Source of the DNA: Enterococcus lactis
GTDB lineage: Bacteria; Bacillota; Bacilli; Lactobacillales; Enterococcaceae
DNA: 64,000 bases
NCBI RefSeq assembly: GCF_015751045.1
Contig: NZ_BNJW01000006.1
Span: forward strand, 1 to 64,000
Reading direction: 5' to 3'
Part shown: positions 35,390-43,515 of the stretch, one piece after another
How positions within the stretch are numbered: position 1 is the first letter of the stretch
Layout: the number at the start of each line of letters is the position of its first letter
Program-made: the position numbers and the translations under genes
Notes under the pieces: generated by a model
The model's input: only the letters and a program-made list of their open reading frames with translations
What the model was told of the DNA's origin: nothing
Databases searched by the model: none

Positions 35390-37027
35390 ATGAGTACAAA
35401 AGAGAGTCTCGAATTAGAGGAAATCACAAGTGAAAATCCACTGTTATCCAGTATTCGATCCATTATTGAAACGGCATTCTACGGTAATAATGTTCAAGAA
35501 GTTTTTGACAGGAAGACAGCTTATCAACTAGCAAAAGGGAGTCCAGGAACGATCATCACAGATTTAACGGTCTCACATGCTGAAGAACTAGATTTACCAG
35601 CTGATGCTAGGACACTAGTATTCAATGATGGGAGTATTGTAGGAAGAACAGCAAGTGCTCGGCGTATCTTTGAGGACTTGGGCAAGGAGCAAAGTAAATA
35701 CGAGAAGATCTTGAGAGAAGCCGTGTATCAAAGTCGAAAGCGACAATTTTATCATACAAAAGTAATCGTTGGTCTATCTGAAGAATTTTCTGTACAAAGT
35801 CATTTGTTGATTCCAGAAGGATTTGAGAACAATCTGTATTCTTATATACTGAATTTTCAGCCAGCGAATGCGAAGACCCTGGCTACTTATCAAAAATCTG
35901 CGTCCTTTGATGAGGGAGATCTTTATATCTTTTGTGATCCCGAATGGACGCATGAAGCCTTTCCCAATGGACTCGTTTTATTTGATTCTCTCCATAATAC
36001 AGCTGCTGTGCTAGGATTACATTACTTTGGGGAATTAAAAAAAGCGACTTTGACGCTTGCTTGGGCATTGGGGAATCGCAATGGTTTTATTGCCTGCCAT
36101 GGCGGGATGAAACAATATACTAGTAATGATCAGACTTATACGATGGCTGTATTTGGGTTGTCCGGTTCTGGAAAATCAACGATCACCTTAGCAAAACATT
36201 CGGAAGGGTACTCTGTTACGATCCTACATGACGATGCTTTTGTTATTTCTAGAAAAAATGGTTTTGCTACTGCCTTGGAACCTTCTTACTTTGATAAAAC
36301 ACAAGACTATCCGTCTGATGATCCGGCCATTTCTTCTTTCCTTACTTGTCAGAATGTGGGCGTGACATGTACGAGTAAGGGTGAAAAAGTCCTAGTGACA
36401 GGAGATATACGAAACGGAAATGGGCGGACAGTCAAATCACGTTATGCGACACCAGACCGAGTCGATCATCTTAGCGAAAAGATCGATGCTGTTTTTTGGA
36501 TCATGAAAGATGATTCACTTCCGCCAATTATCAAGATCAATGACCCGGTTTTAGCAGCGTCTTTTGGTGCAACATTAGCAACAAAACGATCAGACGCGGA
36601 AAATATCACTACAAAAAGACAGCTAGATGAGCTAGTCATTGAACCATTTGCTAATCCTTTCCGTGTCTATCCTCTTAGGGAAGACTATCAAGCTTTTCGA
36701 GAGTTGTTTTTGAAACAGCAAACAGCCTGCTATGTCTTGAATACTGGATATTTCGATGATAAAAAAATCAAACCTGAAACGACATTGTCAATCGTTGAAA
36801 GAATCGTGCAACAAACGGCAGAATTCAAGTCGTTTGGTCCGTTTGAAGACATCCACTATTTACCTATACCAGATTTTCCTGTTTCTTTTGAGGATACGTC
36901 CTATAAAAATCTGGTGAAACAACGACTTGATAGTCGTTTACGATTCATTGAAGCTCAGATAGGAAAAGATCTCTTGCCAGATGAAGCAAAAGAAAGTTTG
37001 GAGAATTTGATTCAGAAATTGAACTAA
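35390..37027 (+). CDS. phosphoenolpyruvate carboxykinase (ATP)-like protein
   Basis: A 545-residue protein with the fold signature of ATP-dependent PEPCK: P-loop GLSGSGKST at 256-264, then LHDDAFVIS in place of the kinase-2 Asp motif, and DRVDHLSEKIDAVFWIMKDDSLPPI. In true PckA the P-loop is GLSGTGKTT and the metal motif has GDDEHGW-like residues, so the active site here is altered. It may be a divergent PEPCK or an enzyme of another specificity. ATG 35390 follows GGAGGAGGAG; the in-frame ATG at 35342 lacks a ribosome site. Confidence 0.75.
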   Translation: MSTKESLELEEITSENPLLSSIRSIIETAFYGNNVQEVFDRKTAYQLAKGSPGTIITDLTVSHAEELDLPADARTLVFNDGSIVGRTASARRIFEDLGKEQSKYEKILREAVYQSRKRQFYHTKVIVGLSEEFSVQSHLLIPEGFENNLYSYILNFQPANAKTLATYQKSASFDEGDLYIFCDPEWTHEAFPNGLVLFDSLHNTAAVLGLHYFGELKKATLTLAWALGNRNGFIACHGGMKQYTSNDQTYTMAVFGLSGSGKSTITLAKHSEGYSVTILHDDAFVISRKNGFATALEPSYFDKTQDYPSDDPAISSFLTCQNVGVTCTSKGEKVLVTGDIRNGNGRTVKSRYATPDRVDHLSEKIDAVFWIMKDDSLPPIIKINDPVLAASFGATLATKRSDAENITTKRQLDELVIEPFANPFRVYPLREDYQAFRELFLKQQTACYVLNTGYFDDKKIKPETTLSIVERIVQQTAEFKSFGPFEDIHYLPIPDFPVSFEDTSYKNLVKQRLDSRLRFIEAQIGKDLLPDEAKESLENLIQKLN

Positions 37028-37029
37028 AA

Positions 37030-37100
37030 TAACAGCTTTTTCAAGAAGTAATCCATGCGCAATATCGCTCGGGATCCTTACTTGAAAAAGCTGTTTTTCT
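37030..37100 (+). terminator. bidirectional terminator between convergent genes
   Basis: A long stem pairs AACAGCTTTTTCAAG with CTTGAAAAAGCTGTT, extended inside by AGTAA/TTACT and GGATCC-like bases. It ends in T5 and lies between the PEPCK-like gene and the convergent oxidase gene. Confidence 0.85.
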
Positions 37101-38211
37101 ATGATGGATTTTTCGTAATATAGGTGGAGATGTCCTTTTGATAATCTTCCGTAGGCCAATGACCAGTATTTAAGAAGTTGGCTAATAGATAGCCGATATA
37201 AGGGCCTGTCGTCAAACCAGAAGAGCCTAGACCGCTAGCAGCCAGTAGACTTGGGTCATCTGGCAATACGCCGAAGAATGGGGAAAAATCTGACGTATAA
37301 GCACGGGTGCCTACACGGAACTCGTAGGACCAATTTTTTATCTGATCTGGATCAGCCAAGAACTGTTCTGCACTCTTAGTCAATCCCTCATAAGCTTCGC
37401 TAGTAGGAGCCAAATCCCATCCTTGATCGTTCTCATGGGTAGCACCTAAAAGGATCTTTCCATCCATGAAAGGAATGAAATCAGCTTCTCCGTCAAGCAT
37501 AGCAACAGGCCAGTCTTGACTCATCTTATAAGATGTCTGAAATGCTAAGAGCTGCCCTTTTTGCGGACGTATATCTGCAGAATAGCCTAATTTTTTCAAT
37601 AGAGGCTTAAGTGCAGGACCAGGTGTCAAGATTACGCGGTCAGCTGTGTATTCTCCAAACGGTCCCTTGACGAGCCAAGAATCGTTCTTCTTATGCAAGG
37701 TGACTTTTGCCTGGATCTGCTCGATTTGTTTTTGTACTAAACGCTGACCAAGATGTTCTAAATATGCTTTTCCATCCAGACGACCACCACCACTGATGCG
37801 TAGTGAAACTGCTGGCTTCAATAACGGAAGAGCTTGGGACGTCTGTTCAGGTGAAAGCCATTCGATATTTCCAATTTCTGGCGCTTCTTCTTTTCGTTTC
37901 TCCGCAAGAATAGCTAATTCAGCTAAATCTTGTTCAGGCCGAAGCAAAAGTGTCCCTGATTGTGCATAAATCGTTTGACCAAGTTGGAAATCTTTTATGA
38001 GTTTAGGGAAAAAAGCAGCGCCGTCTTTAGCCAGACGATACCATTGTTTGTTTCTGCGTTTTGACAACCAAGGGGAGATGATCCCAGCGCTTGCTTTCGT
38101 TGCCTGTCCTGTCCCTTCATCAAACAAAGCAACATCGAATGTTGATGTATCCAAGTAATTGGCTAGAGTCATACCAATGATCCCGCCACCGATAATGGCA
38201 ATTTTTTCCAT
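37099..38211 (-). CDS. FAD-dependent oxidoreductase, DadA/glycine oxidase family
   Basis: A 370-residue DAO-family flavoprotein. The N-terminus KIAIIGGGIIGMTLANYL is the FAD Rossmann motif, and the C-terminal SLLAASGLGSSGLTTGPYIGYLLA completes the FAD site. Likely substrates are D-amino acids, glycine or related amines, releasing hydrogen peroxide. AAAGGAGG lies eight bases before ATG 38211, and an upstream frame extension is rejected. The next gene upstream on this strand is an MFS exporter 75 bases away, so the two may be co-transcribed. Confidence 0.85.
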   Translation of the reverse strand: MEKIAIIGGGIIGMTLANYLDTSTFDVALFDEGTGQATKASAGIISPWLSKRRNKQWYRLAKDGAAFFPKLIKDFQLGQTIYAQSGTLLLRPEQDLAELAILAEKRKEEAPEIGNIEWLSPEQTSQALPLLKPAVSLRISGGGRLDGKAYLEHLGQRLVQKQIEQIQAKVTLHKKNDSWLVKGPFGEYTADRVILTPGPALKPLLKKLGYSADIRPQKGQLLAFQTSYKMSQDWPVAMLDGEADFIPFMDGKILLGATHENDQGWDLAPTSEAYEGLTKSAEQFLADPDQIKNWSYEFRVGTRAYTSDFSPFFGVLPDDPSLLAASGLGSSGLTTGPYIGYLLANFLNTGHWPTEDYQKDISTYITKNPS

Positions 38212-38285
38212 AAAAAAGCCTCCTTTTACAAACAACCATTTTCACACAAAAAAACGGCAGATGCAACACCTGCCGTATATGGAAA

Positions 38286-39659
38286 CTACGCTTTTTTAGC
38301 AAAAAACAGAGAATAGACGAATCGAGCAAAGCTGATAAGAAGCAACAGCAATAAGACGCCCAACGCCGCTTTTGATCCTAATGTAGTAGACACTTCGTAA
38401 TTATGGGAAGTATGATGCTGAACATAATTGATGATAACCGCTACTAATGAAGTAGCCACAGCACCAGAAAACTGTTGCAAGGTATTGAACATTGCATTCC
38501 CGTCTCCTTGCAGTTCTTCATTCAGCGCATTCATTCCAGTCGTCATCATATTGCTGTAAGACAAACCGATACCGACCATATAAAAAACATGACAGGCAAT
38601 CAATACACCCAATGAAGCGTGTCCGATAAGCAGGAATAATGCTAACCAACCAATCAAAGAAAGGATCAGTCCAGCAAAAATTGGCTTCTTCGGTCCATAT
38701 TGATCCAGCATTTTACCAGAAAAAGGAGAAAGCAAAGCACCAACCGCTGCACCGGGAAGCATGGCTAATCCAGCGACAAAAGGACTGCTTCCTTGAACGA
38801 TCTGAAGGAAATTCGGTAAGACAAAAGACACACCAAGTAATAAAAACTGATAAACCAAGAAGCCAATCAAAAACAAACGGAATGTTTTATTTGAAAGAAT
38901 GGACAGCCGAATCAGCGGATGTTCCACTTTTTTACTTCGATAGTAAAATAGGAACCAGCCGATCCCGCCGATGATCAAAGCAATCCAACTAGAAAGTGTT
39001 CCCAACGTACTCAAAAATGTCAGACTTCCACTAAACAAAAGAAAGATTCCTAAAACGCTCCACCAATCCAAATAACCACTTTTTTGTACTGCCATCTCGG
39101 GAATAGCAAACCAGCCGATAATCAAAGAAAGGAGCAAAATGGGCACAAGAAACAGGAAAATATGATTCCATGTAAAATGTGAAGTCATAATGCCTCCGTA
39201 AGTGGGTCCAATCGCTGGAGCAATGGCCGTTGTCAAAGTACCGACACCCATCATCGCGCCTCGTCGATTGAGGGGGGCAAATGTCAAGATAATATGGAAC
39301 ATCAACGGAAGAGCGATACCTGTTGCTGCCCCTTGGAGCAATCGACCAAACAATAGAACCATGAAGGTAGGAGAGAAGAAATCGATCATTATACCTGCCA
39401 AGAAAAGCAGATTTGAAGCTAAAAAGAGTTTTTTGAGACTAAAATTGCGATTCAAATAAGTAGACAGCGGAACAATGATCGAAATCATCAAAAGATAAAT
39501 CGTTGTTACCCATTGGACTTGTGCGGTCGTTAAATCAAACTGTCTGATAAGAGTTGGGAAAGTTACATTCATGGCCGTCTCGATCAATACGCCCGCAAAA
39601 GACATCATCCCTGTTGCAATTACTGCAGGTACTAAAAGCAGCTGTTTTTGTTTTGTCAT
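38286..39659 (-). CDS. MFS multidrug-type transporter (DHA2 family)
   Basis: A 457-residue membrane protein with about 12-14 hydrophobic segments. The motif VLIETAMNVTFPTLIRQFDLTTAQVQWVTTIYLL in the first helices and GRLLQGAATGIALPLMF mark the drug:H+ antiporter DHA2 group (EmrB, LmrB, QacA). A substrate cannot be named. AGAGGTGATG precedes ATG 39659. Its transcript carries a roughly 110-base leader with a terminator hairpin, so it is probably controlled by attenuation. Confidence 0.87.
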   Translation of the reverse strand: MTKQKQLLLVPAVIATGMMSFAGVLIETAMNVTFPTLIRQFDLTTAQVQWVTTIYLLMISIIVPLSTYLNRNFSLKKLFLASNLLFLAGIMIDFFSPTFMVLLFGRLLQGAATGIALPLMFHIILTFAPLNRRGAMMGVGTLTTAIAPAIGPTYGGIMTSHFTWNHIFLFLVPILLLSLIIGWFAIPEMAVQKSGYLDWWSVLGIFLLFSGSLTFLSTLGTLSSWIALIIGGIGWFLFYYRSKKVEHPLIRLSILSNKTFRLFLIGFLVYQFLLLGVSFVLPNFLQIVQGSSPFVAGLAMLPGAAVGALLSPFSGKMLDQYGPKKPIFAGLILSLIGWLALFLLIGHASLGVLIACHVFYMVGIGLSYSNMMTTGMNALNEELQGDGNAMFNTLQQFSGAVATSLVAVIINYVQHHTSHNYEVSTTLGSKAALGVLLLLLLISFARFVYSLFFAKKA

Positions 39660-39683
39660 TTACATCACCTCTAAAAAATTTCG

Positions 39684-39750
39684 TAAAAAAAGAGAGTGAT
39701 TTCTATTATAAAAATAGAAACCGCCTCTCTCTCGACACGCCGAAACGTGT
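39684..39750 (-). terminator. leader hairpins upstream of the MFS transporter gene (putative attenuator)
   Basis: In the minus-strand transcript a small hairpin ACACG/CGTGT (39750-39735) is followed by a long stem: AGAGAG plus GGTTTCTATT pairing with AATAGAAATC plus TCTCT (39731-39691), then T7. This is a complete intrinsic terminator lying after the promoter and 25-30 bases before the transporter start, so readthrough must be conditional. Confidence 0.7.
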
Positions 39751-39777
39751 TATCTGTACGATTTATTTACTTAACTT

Positions 39778-39807
39778 ATTCTAGCACAAACTGAAAAATA
39801 GTGTCAA
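39778..39807 (-). promoter_or_regulatory. promoter of the MFS transporter gene
   Basis: TTGACA (39807-39802) and TAGAAT (39783-39778) are separated by 18 bases on the minus strand. Transcription would start near 39771 and cross the leader hairpins. Confidence 0.7.
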
Positions 39808-39879
39808 CACGATTAGCCAAGTCACTTAAAAAGAGGTATGATAATAAATAACTAAATGGAATTTCGCGGAGGAAGAAAA

Positions 39880-40499
39880 ATGGAAAAAATCGAATGGCGT
39901 AAAGACAAGAGCTATAGTATGAAAAAAGCCCGCAAATACTAGAGGTTCCTAAAAAACCATTCTTTAGCATCAGAGGGATCGGCGACCCGAATCAGGAAGG
40001 CTTTAAACAAAGAGTAGCCTGTCTATATGCAGTCAGCTATGCAATACGCATGTCGCCTAAAAAAAATTGGCTGATTCCTGATTATCAGATGTATACTGTC
40101 TATCCATTGGAAGGACAATGGGGACTGCAAGAAAAGTATTTGCATGAACCAGTGATGAAAAAAGAACATTTTTCTTATCAATTGATGATCCGACAGCCTG
40201 ACTTTGTTACAGAAGCGATAGCCCAAGAAGCCATTCAGCGTTCTCTGAGCAAACTTCCGGAAGACTTGAGAGAACAAGTAGCATTCGGAAAGATGGAAGA
40301 AGGTCTTTGTGCCCAAATCTTACACATTGGTTCCTATGATGAAGAACCAGAATCCTTTGAGAAATTAGAAGCATTCATTGCAGAAGAAGGGTATCAAAGA
40401 ACTTCTAAAGAACACAAAGAAATCTATATCAGCGATCCACGAAAATCTGCACCTGAAAAAATGAAGACGATTTTGCGTGTCAAAATAGAAAAAAGATAG
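39880..40499 (+). pseudogene. GyrI-like / small-molecule-binding domain protein, frameshifted
   Basis: The gene starts at ATG 39880 behind CGGAGGAAG and reads MEKIEWRKDKSYSMKKARKY before a TAG. In the -1 frame the reading continues without break as LEVPKKPFFSIRGIGDPN... to the stop at 40499, ending with ILRVKIEKR. A single missing base near 39940 (TACTAG for TACCTAG) restores one ORF of about 206 codons. The restored protein resembles the GyrI-like (SBM) family, with FSIRGIGDPN at the start and KMKTILRVKIEKR at the end. It is a true frameshift mutation or a sequencing error. Confidence 0.75.
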
Positions 40500-40596
40500 C
40501 AACCTGAATAAAACCGAAAAATAAAAGTAAAAAATACCAAAATAAGAAGAAATATTACTTTTCTTTTGCTATAATCAATATTGAGAGGTGTCTAAT

Positions 40597-41052
40597 ATGA
40601 AAAAGAAACAGCGACAAGCATTGATCCGCCAAATGATTACAGAACAACCGATTGGGACACAGGAAGAGCTGCTTACACGGTTGCATGAAGCAGGTGCCGA
40701 TGTGACTCAAGCTACGATTTCTCGAGACATCAGAGAAATGAAGTTAGTAAAAAGCCAAGATGAAAATAAAATAGTACGCTATACATTATTTAACCAACCA
40801 TCTGTTTCTTTAAATGAAGAACGTTTGCGTACGGCAATTAGGCGTGAGGTTTTACGTATACAGTCTGTTCAATTCATGGTTATCGTATTGACTGAACGAA
40901 ATGGCGCTGATGTGGTAACGAATTGGTTAGACGAAGTTGCTTATCCCGAAGTTGTTGGAACGATGGCAGGTGTAGATACATTCATTATTATTTGCCGCTC
41001 AGAAGAAGAAGCACAGCGATTTGCGGAAAAATTAGAAAAAATGAGGGAATAG
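40597..41052 (+). CDS. argR: ArgR/AhrC family arginine repressor
   Basis: A 151-residue regulator. The N-terminal winged helix carries QEELLTRLHEAGADVTQATISRDIREMKLVK, the family DNA-binding signature with Ser-Arg, and the C-terminal hexamerisation and arginine-binding domain has TMAGVDTFIIICRSEEEA with the conserved Gly-Asp pair region. It controls arginine biosynthesis or the arginine deiminase pathway elsewhere. AGAGGTG lies six bases before ATG 40597. The downstream gene begins 18 bases after its stop. Confidence 0.9.
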   Translation: MKKKQRQALIRQMITEQPIGTQEELLTRLHEAGADVTQATISRDIREMKLVKSQDENKIVRYTLFNQPSVSLNEERLRTAIRREVLRIQSVQFMVIVLTERNGADVVTNWLDEVAYPEVVGTMAGVDTFIIICRSEEEAQRFAEKLEKMRE

Positions 41053-41069
41053 ATGAGGAGGACTTTTAT

Positions 41070-42572
41070 ATGGAAGATATGAAAGCGCTACAAAATGGAT
41101 CGGATATTCGAGGGATTGCATTACCAGTTGAAGGTCATGAAGTCAATTTGACGACAGACAGGGTAGAAAAGATCGGCTGGGGACTAGCAAACTGGCTAAA
41201 GAAAAAGAAGAAATCAACTAATCCAACTAGAAAATGGACGATTGGGATTGGTCATGACAGTAGGATCAGCGGACCAGCACTAAAAGAGGCGTTGATCCAA
41301 AGTCTGAAAGAACAAGGGATACATGTCATTGATTTCGAATTGGCTACTACGCCAGCTATGTTTATGTCCACTCAATTTGAACAATTCTCATGCGACGCTG
41401 CGGTCATGCTGACTGCTAGCCATCTTCCCTATTATTACAACGGAATAAAATTTTTCACCTCAGAAGGAGGGGCAGAAAAAGAAGATATTGCTTATATCCT
41501 GTCACAGCAGCAAAAAATAAACAGTGAACAAGCAGGAAGTGTGGAAAATGCAGACCTTTTGACACCTTATGCGCAAGATTTAGTCACAAAAATCAAAAAA
41601 GGGATGGGAACACAAGATGACAAACCACTAAAAGGTTGGAAAATCATCGTGGATGCTGGAAATGGTGCTGGAGGATTTTTTGCTGAAAAAGTATTGAATA
41701 GCTTAGGCGCTGATACAACAGGATCTCAATTTTTGGAACCAGATGGTCGATTTCCTAATCACATCCCCAACCCTGATAACAAAGAAGCGATGGAAAGTAT
41801 CAAGCAGGCTGTTTTAGCAAATGAAGCAGATCTTGGAATCATTTTTGACACAGATGTGGATCGTTCAGCTGTGGTCAGTGCTTCTGGAACAGTCATCAAT
41901 CGAAATAATTTGATCGCAGTATTAAGTACGATCGTATTAAAAGAGCATCCAGGGACAAGGATCGTAACGAATTCGCCTACTTCTTCTCATCTACAAAAAT
42001 TCATTGAAGAAAAAGGAGGTACCCAAATTCGTTATATTTCCGGCTATCGAAATGTAATCAATAAAGCATTAGAACTTAATCGTCTTGGGAAAGATACACA
42101 GCTAGCCATCGAAACAAGCGGTCACGCTGCATTCAAGGAAAATTATTTTCTGGATGATGGTGCATACGTCATCGCGAAGATCCTGATGCTTTTGCCAGAA
42201 TTAAAAAGAAAAGGTATCACATTGGATGAACAAATCAAAGAGTTGAAACAGCCTGTAGAAGTACAAGAAATCCGACTAAAATTGTTCAGTGATGAACCAC
42301 GCGAACAAGGAAACAAGATATTAGAAGAAATGAAGCGACTGTTGGAAGAAGAAAAAGGGATGAACTTCGACCCGGCAAATGAAGAAGGTATTCGATATAA
42401 TCTGCAAGAACCTTATGGAAGCGGTTGGTTTTTGGTTCGCTTAAGCTTACATGAGCCGTTGTTAGTATTGCAGATAGAAAATGACGAGAGCGGAAAGAAC
42501 CAGCTAGTGTTAGAAAAACTAGCAAACTTATTCGGACATTTTTCTGATCTTGAATCATTATCAGCAGAATAA
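41070..42572 (+). CDS. phosphohexomutase (phosphomannomutase/phosphoglucomutase family)
   Basis: A 500-residue alpha-D-phosphohexomutase. The phosphoserine loop is TASHLPYYYNGIKFF (usually TASHNP), the metal loop DTDVDRSA (usually DGDADR), the sugar loop ETSGHAA, and a C-terminal phosphate-binding GSGWFLVRLS. All four domains are present, so activity is expected, but both key loops are non-standard. ATG 41070 follows GAGGAGG; the frame open upstream overlaps argR and lacks a start. It may share the argR transcript. Confidence 0.85.
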   Translation: MEDMKALQNGSDIRGIALPVEGHEVNLTTDRVEKIGWGLANWLKKKKKSTNPTRKWTIGIGHDSRISGPALKEALIQSLKEQGIHVIDFELATTPAMFMSTQFEQFSCDAAVMLTASHLPYYYNGIKFFTSEGGAEKEDIAYILSQQQKINSEQAGSVENADLLTPYAQDLVTKIKKGMGTQDDKPLKGWKIIVDAGNGAGGFFAEKVLNSLGADTTGSQFLEPDGRFPNHIPNPDNKEAMESIKQAVLANEADLGIIFDTDVDRSAVVSASGTVINRNNLIAVLSTIVLKEHPGTRIVTNSPTSSHLQKFIEEKGGTQIRYISGYRNVINKALELNRLGKDTQLAIETSGHAAFKENYFLDDGAYVIAKILMLLPELKRKGITLDEQIKELKQPVEVQEIRLKLFSDEPREQGNKILEEMKRLLEEEKGMNFDPANEEGIRYNLQEPYGSGWFLVRLSLHEPLLVLQIENDESGKNQLVLEKLANLFGHFSDLESLSAE

Positions 42573-42666
42573 ACCAATCTTCTTGAAAGGTAGTTGCTTG
42601 GACAACAAAAAAAGTGGTAAGGTTAAACCGAGTGCTGGTAGGGTGGCCAGCAAAAGGAGGAAAAAA

Positions 42667-42873
42667 ATGGTAACGAATATGGTTATTTTTTTAACAGTAT
42701 TGGTCTATGGGGTCAACTTTCTGGTATATATGTATCTCAAAATCAATCATATAAAAGATTATTTAGAAAAGATTGCTATTTATTTTGGAACGAATATGAC
42801 CCTGTTGTTCACGAGTGGCATCTTTTTGTTTTTTGGAAAAATAGTAGAAGACGGTATTCTGGTATTTGAATAA
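42667..42873 (+). CDS. small membrane protein, 68 aa, two helices
   Basis: Behind a perfect AAAGGAGG seven bases before ATG 42667, this ORF encodes a 68-residue protein with hydrophobic segments at about 4-21 and 42-59, separated by a short charged loop (KINHIKDYLEK). No family is recognised. The longer reading from 42550 overlaps the mutase gene and has no ribosome site. It may be on the mutase transcript. Confidence 0.6.
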   Translation: MVTNMVIFLTVLVYGVNFLVYMYLKINHIKDYLEKIAIYFGTNMTLLFTSGIFLFFGKIVEDGILVFE

Positions 42874-42957
42874 GCAGAATTTTTGTAGAAAGCGCCTTAC
42901 TTGTCATACACTATAATTATAGCAAGTAGCAAATGGTCAATCGAAAGGAGCAGTACA

Positions 42958-43359
42958 ATGAAAAAAGCATACGAAACAGCAATGATCAACCATGGCGGGC
43001 GCAATGGAGAGGTCGAGGCACCCAATGGCTCGATGCATATGAAAATCACTCCTCCGGGAATCCATGCAGAAGGAACAAATCCAGAACAATTATTTGCAGC
43101 AGGTTATGCTTCTTGTTTCAATGGGGCGGTACAACATATGATCAAAGAAGCAGGAATGACAGCAGAGTCCACAGTAAAAGCACGTGTCTCTCTTTATAAT
43201 TTAGATGATGGCGGCTATCAGATCGGTGTAGTATTAGAAGTGCATATCGATGGCATCAGCGAAGAAGAAGCCCAAAAAATTGCAGAAGATGCGCATGAAT
43301 TCTGCCCTTACTCCAAAGCAACTAGAGGAAATATCGATGTAGAAGTAACGATTGTTTAG
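42958..43359 (+). CDS. ohr: organic hydroperoxide resistance protein (Ohr/OsmC family)
   Basis: A 133-residue thiol peroxidase. Catalytic Cys53 is in AAGYASCFNGA and resolving Cys116 in EFCPYSKATRGN; the Ohr-type PEQLFAAGYASCF segment distinguishes it from OsmC. It detoxifies organic hydroperoxides. AAAGGAG stands before ATG 42958. No OhrR gene is adjacent; a disulfide reductase and a TetR regulator follow downstream. Confidence 0.92.
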   Translation: MKKAYETAMINHGGRNGEVEAPNGSMHMKITPPGIHAEGTNPEQLFAAGYASCFNGAVQHMIKEAGMTAESTVKARVSLYNLDDGGYQIGVVLEVHIDGISEEEAQKIAEDAHEFCPYSKATRGNIDVEVTIV

Positions 43360-43376
43360 AAGAATAAAGGAAATCG

Positions 43377-43421
43377 AACCAGACTAAAAACGTGAAAGGA
43401 CCGCTTTTTGTCTGGTTTTTT
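43377..43421 (+). terminator. ohr terminator
   Basis: An 8-bp stem (AACCAGAC with GTCTGGTT), with an additional inner pairing, ends in a T tract. Confidence 0.78.
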
Positions 43422-43515
43422 TGACAAACAAAGCAGATGATTTGGAAAATAGACGATTATCGGTTATCATATTTTTGTACCAATCGGTAGGTAAAAAAGA
43501 AGCGAGGGAAAAAGG

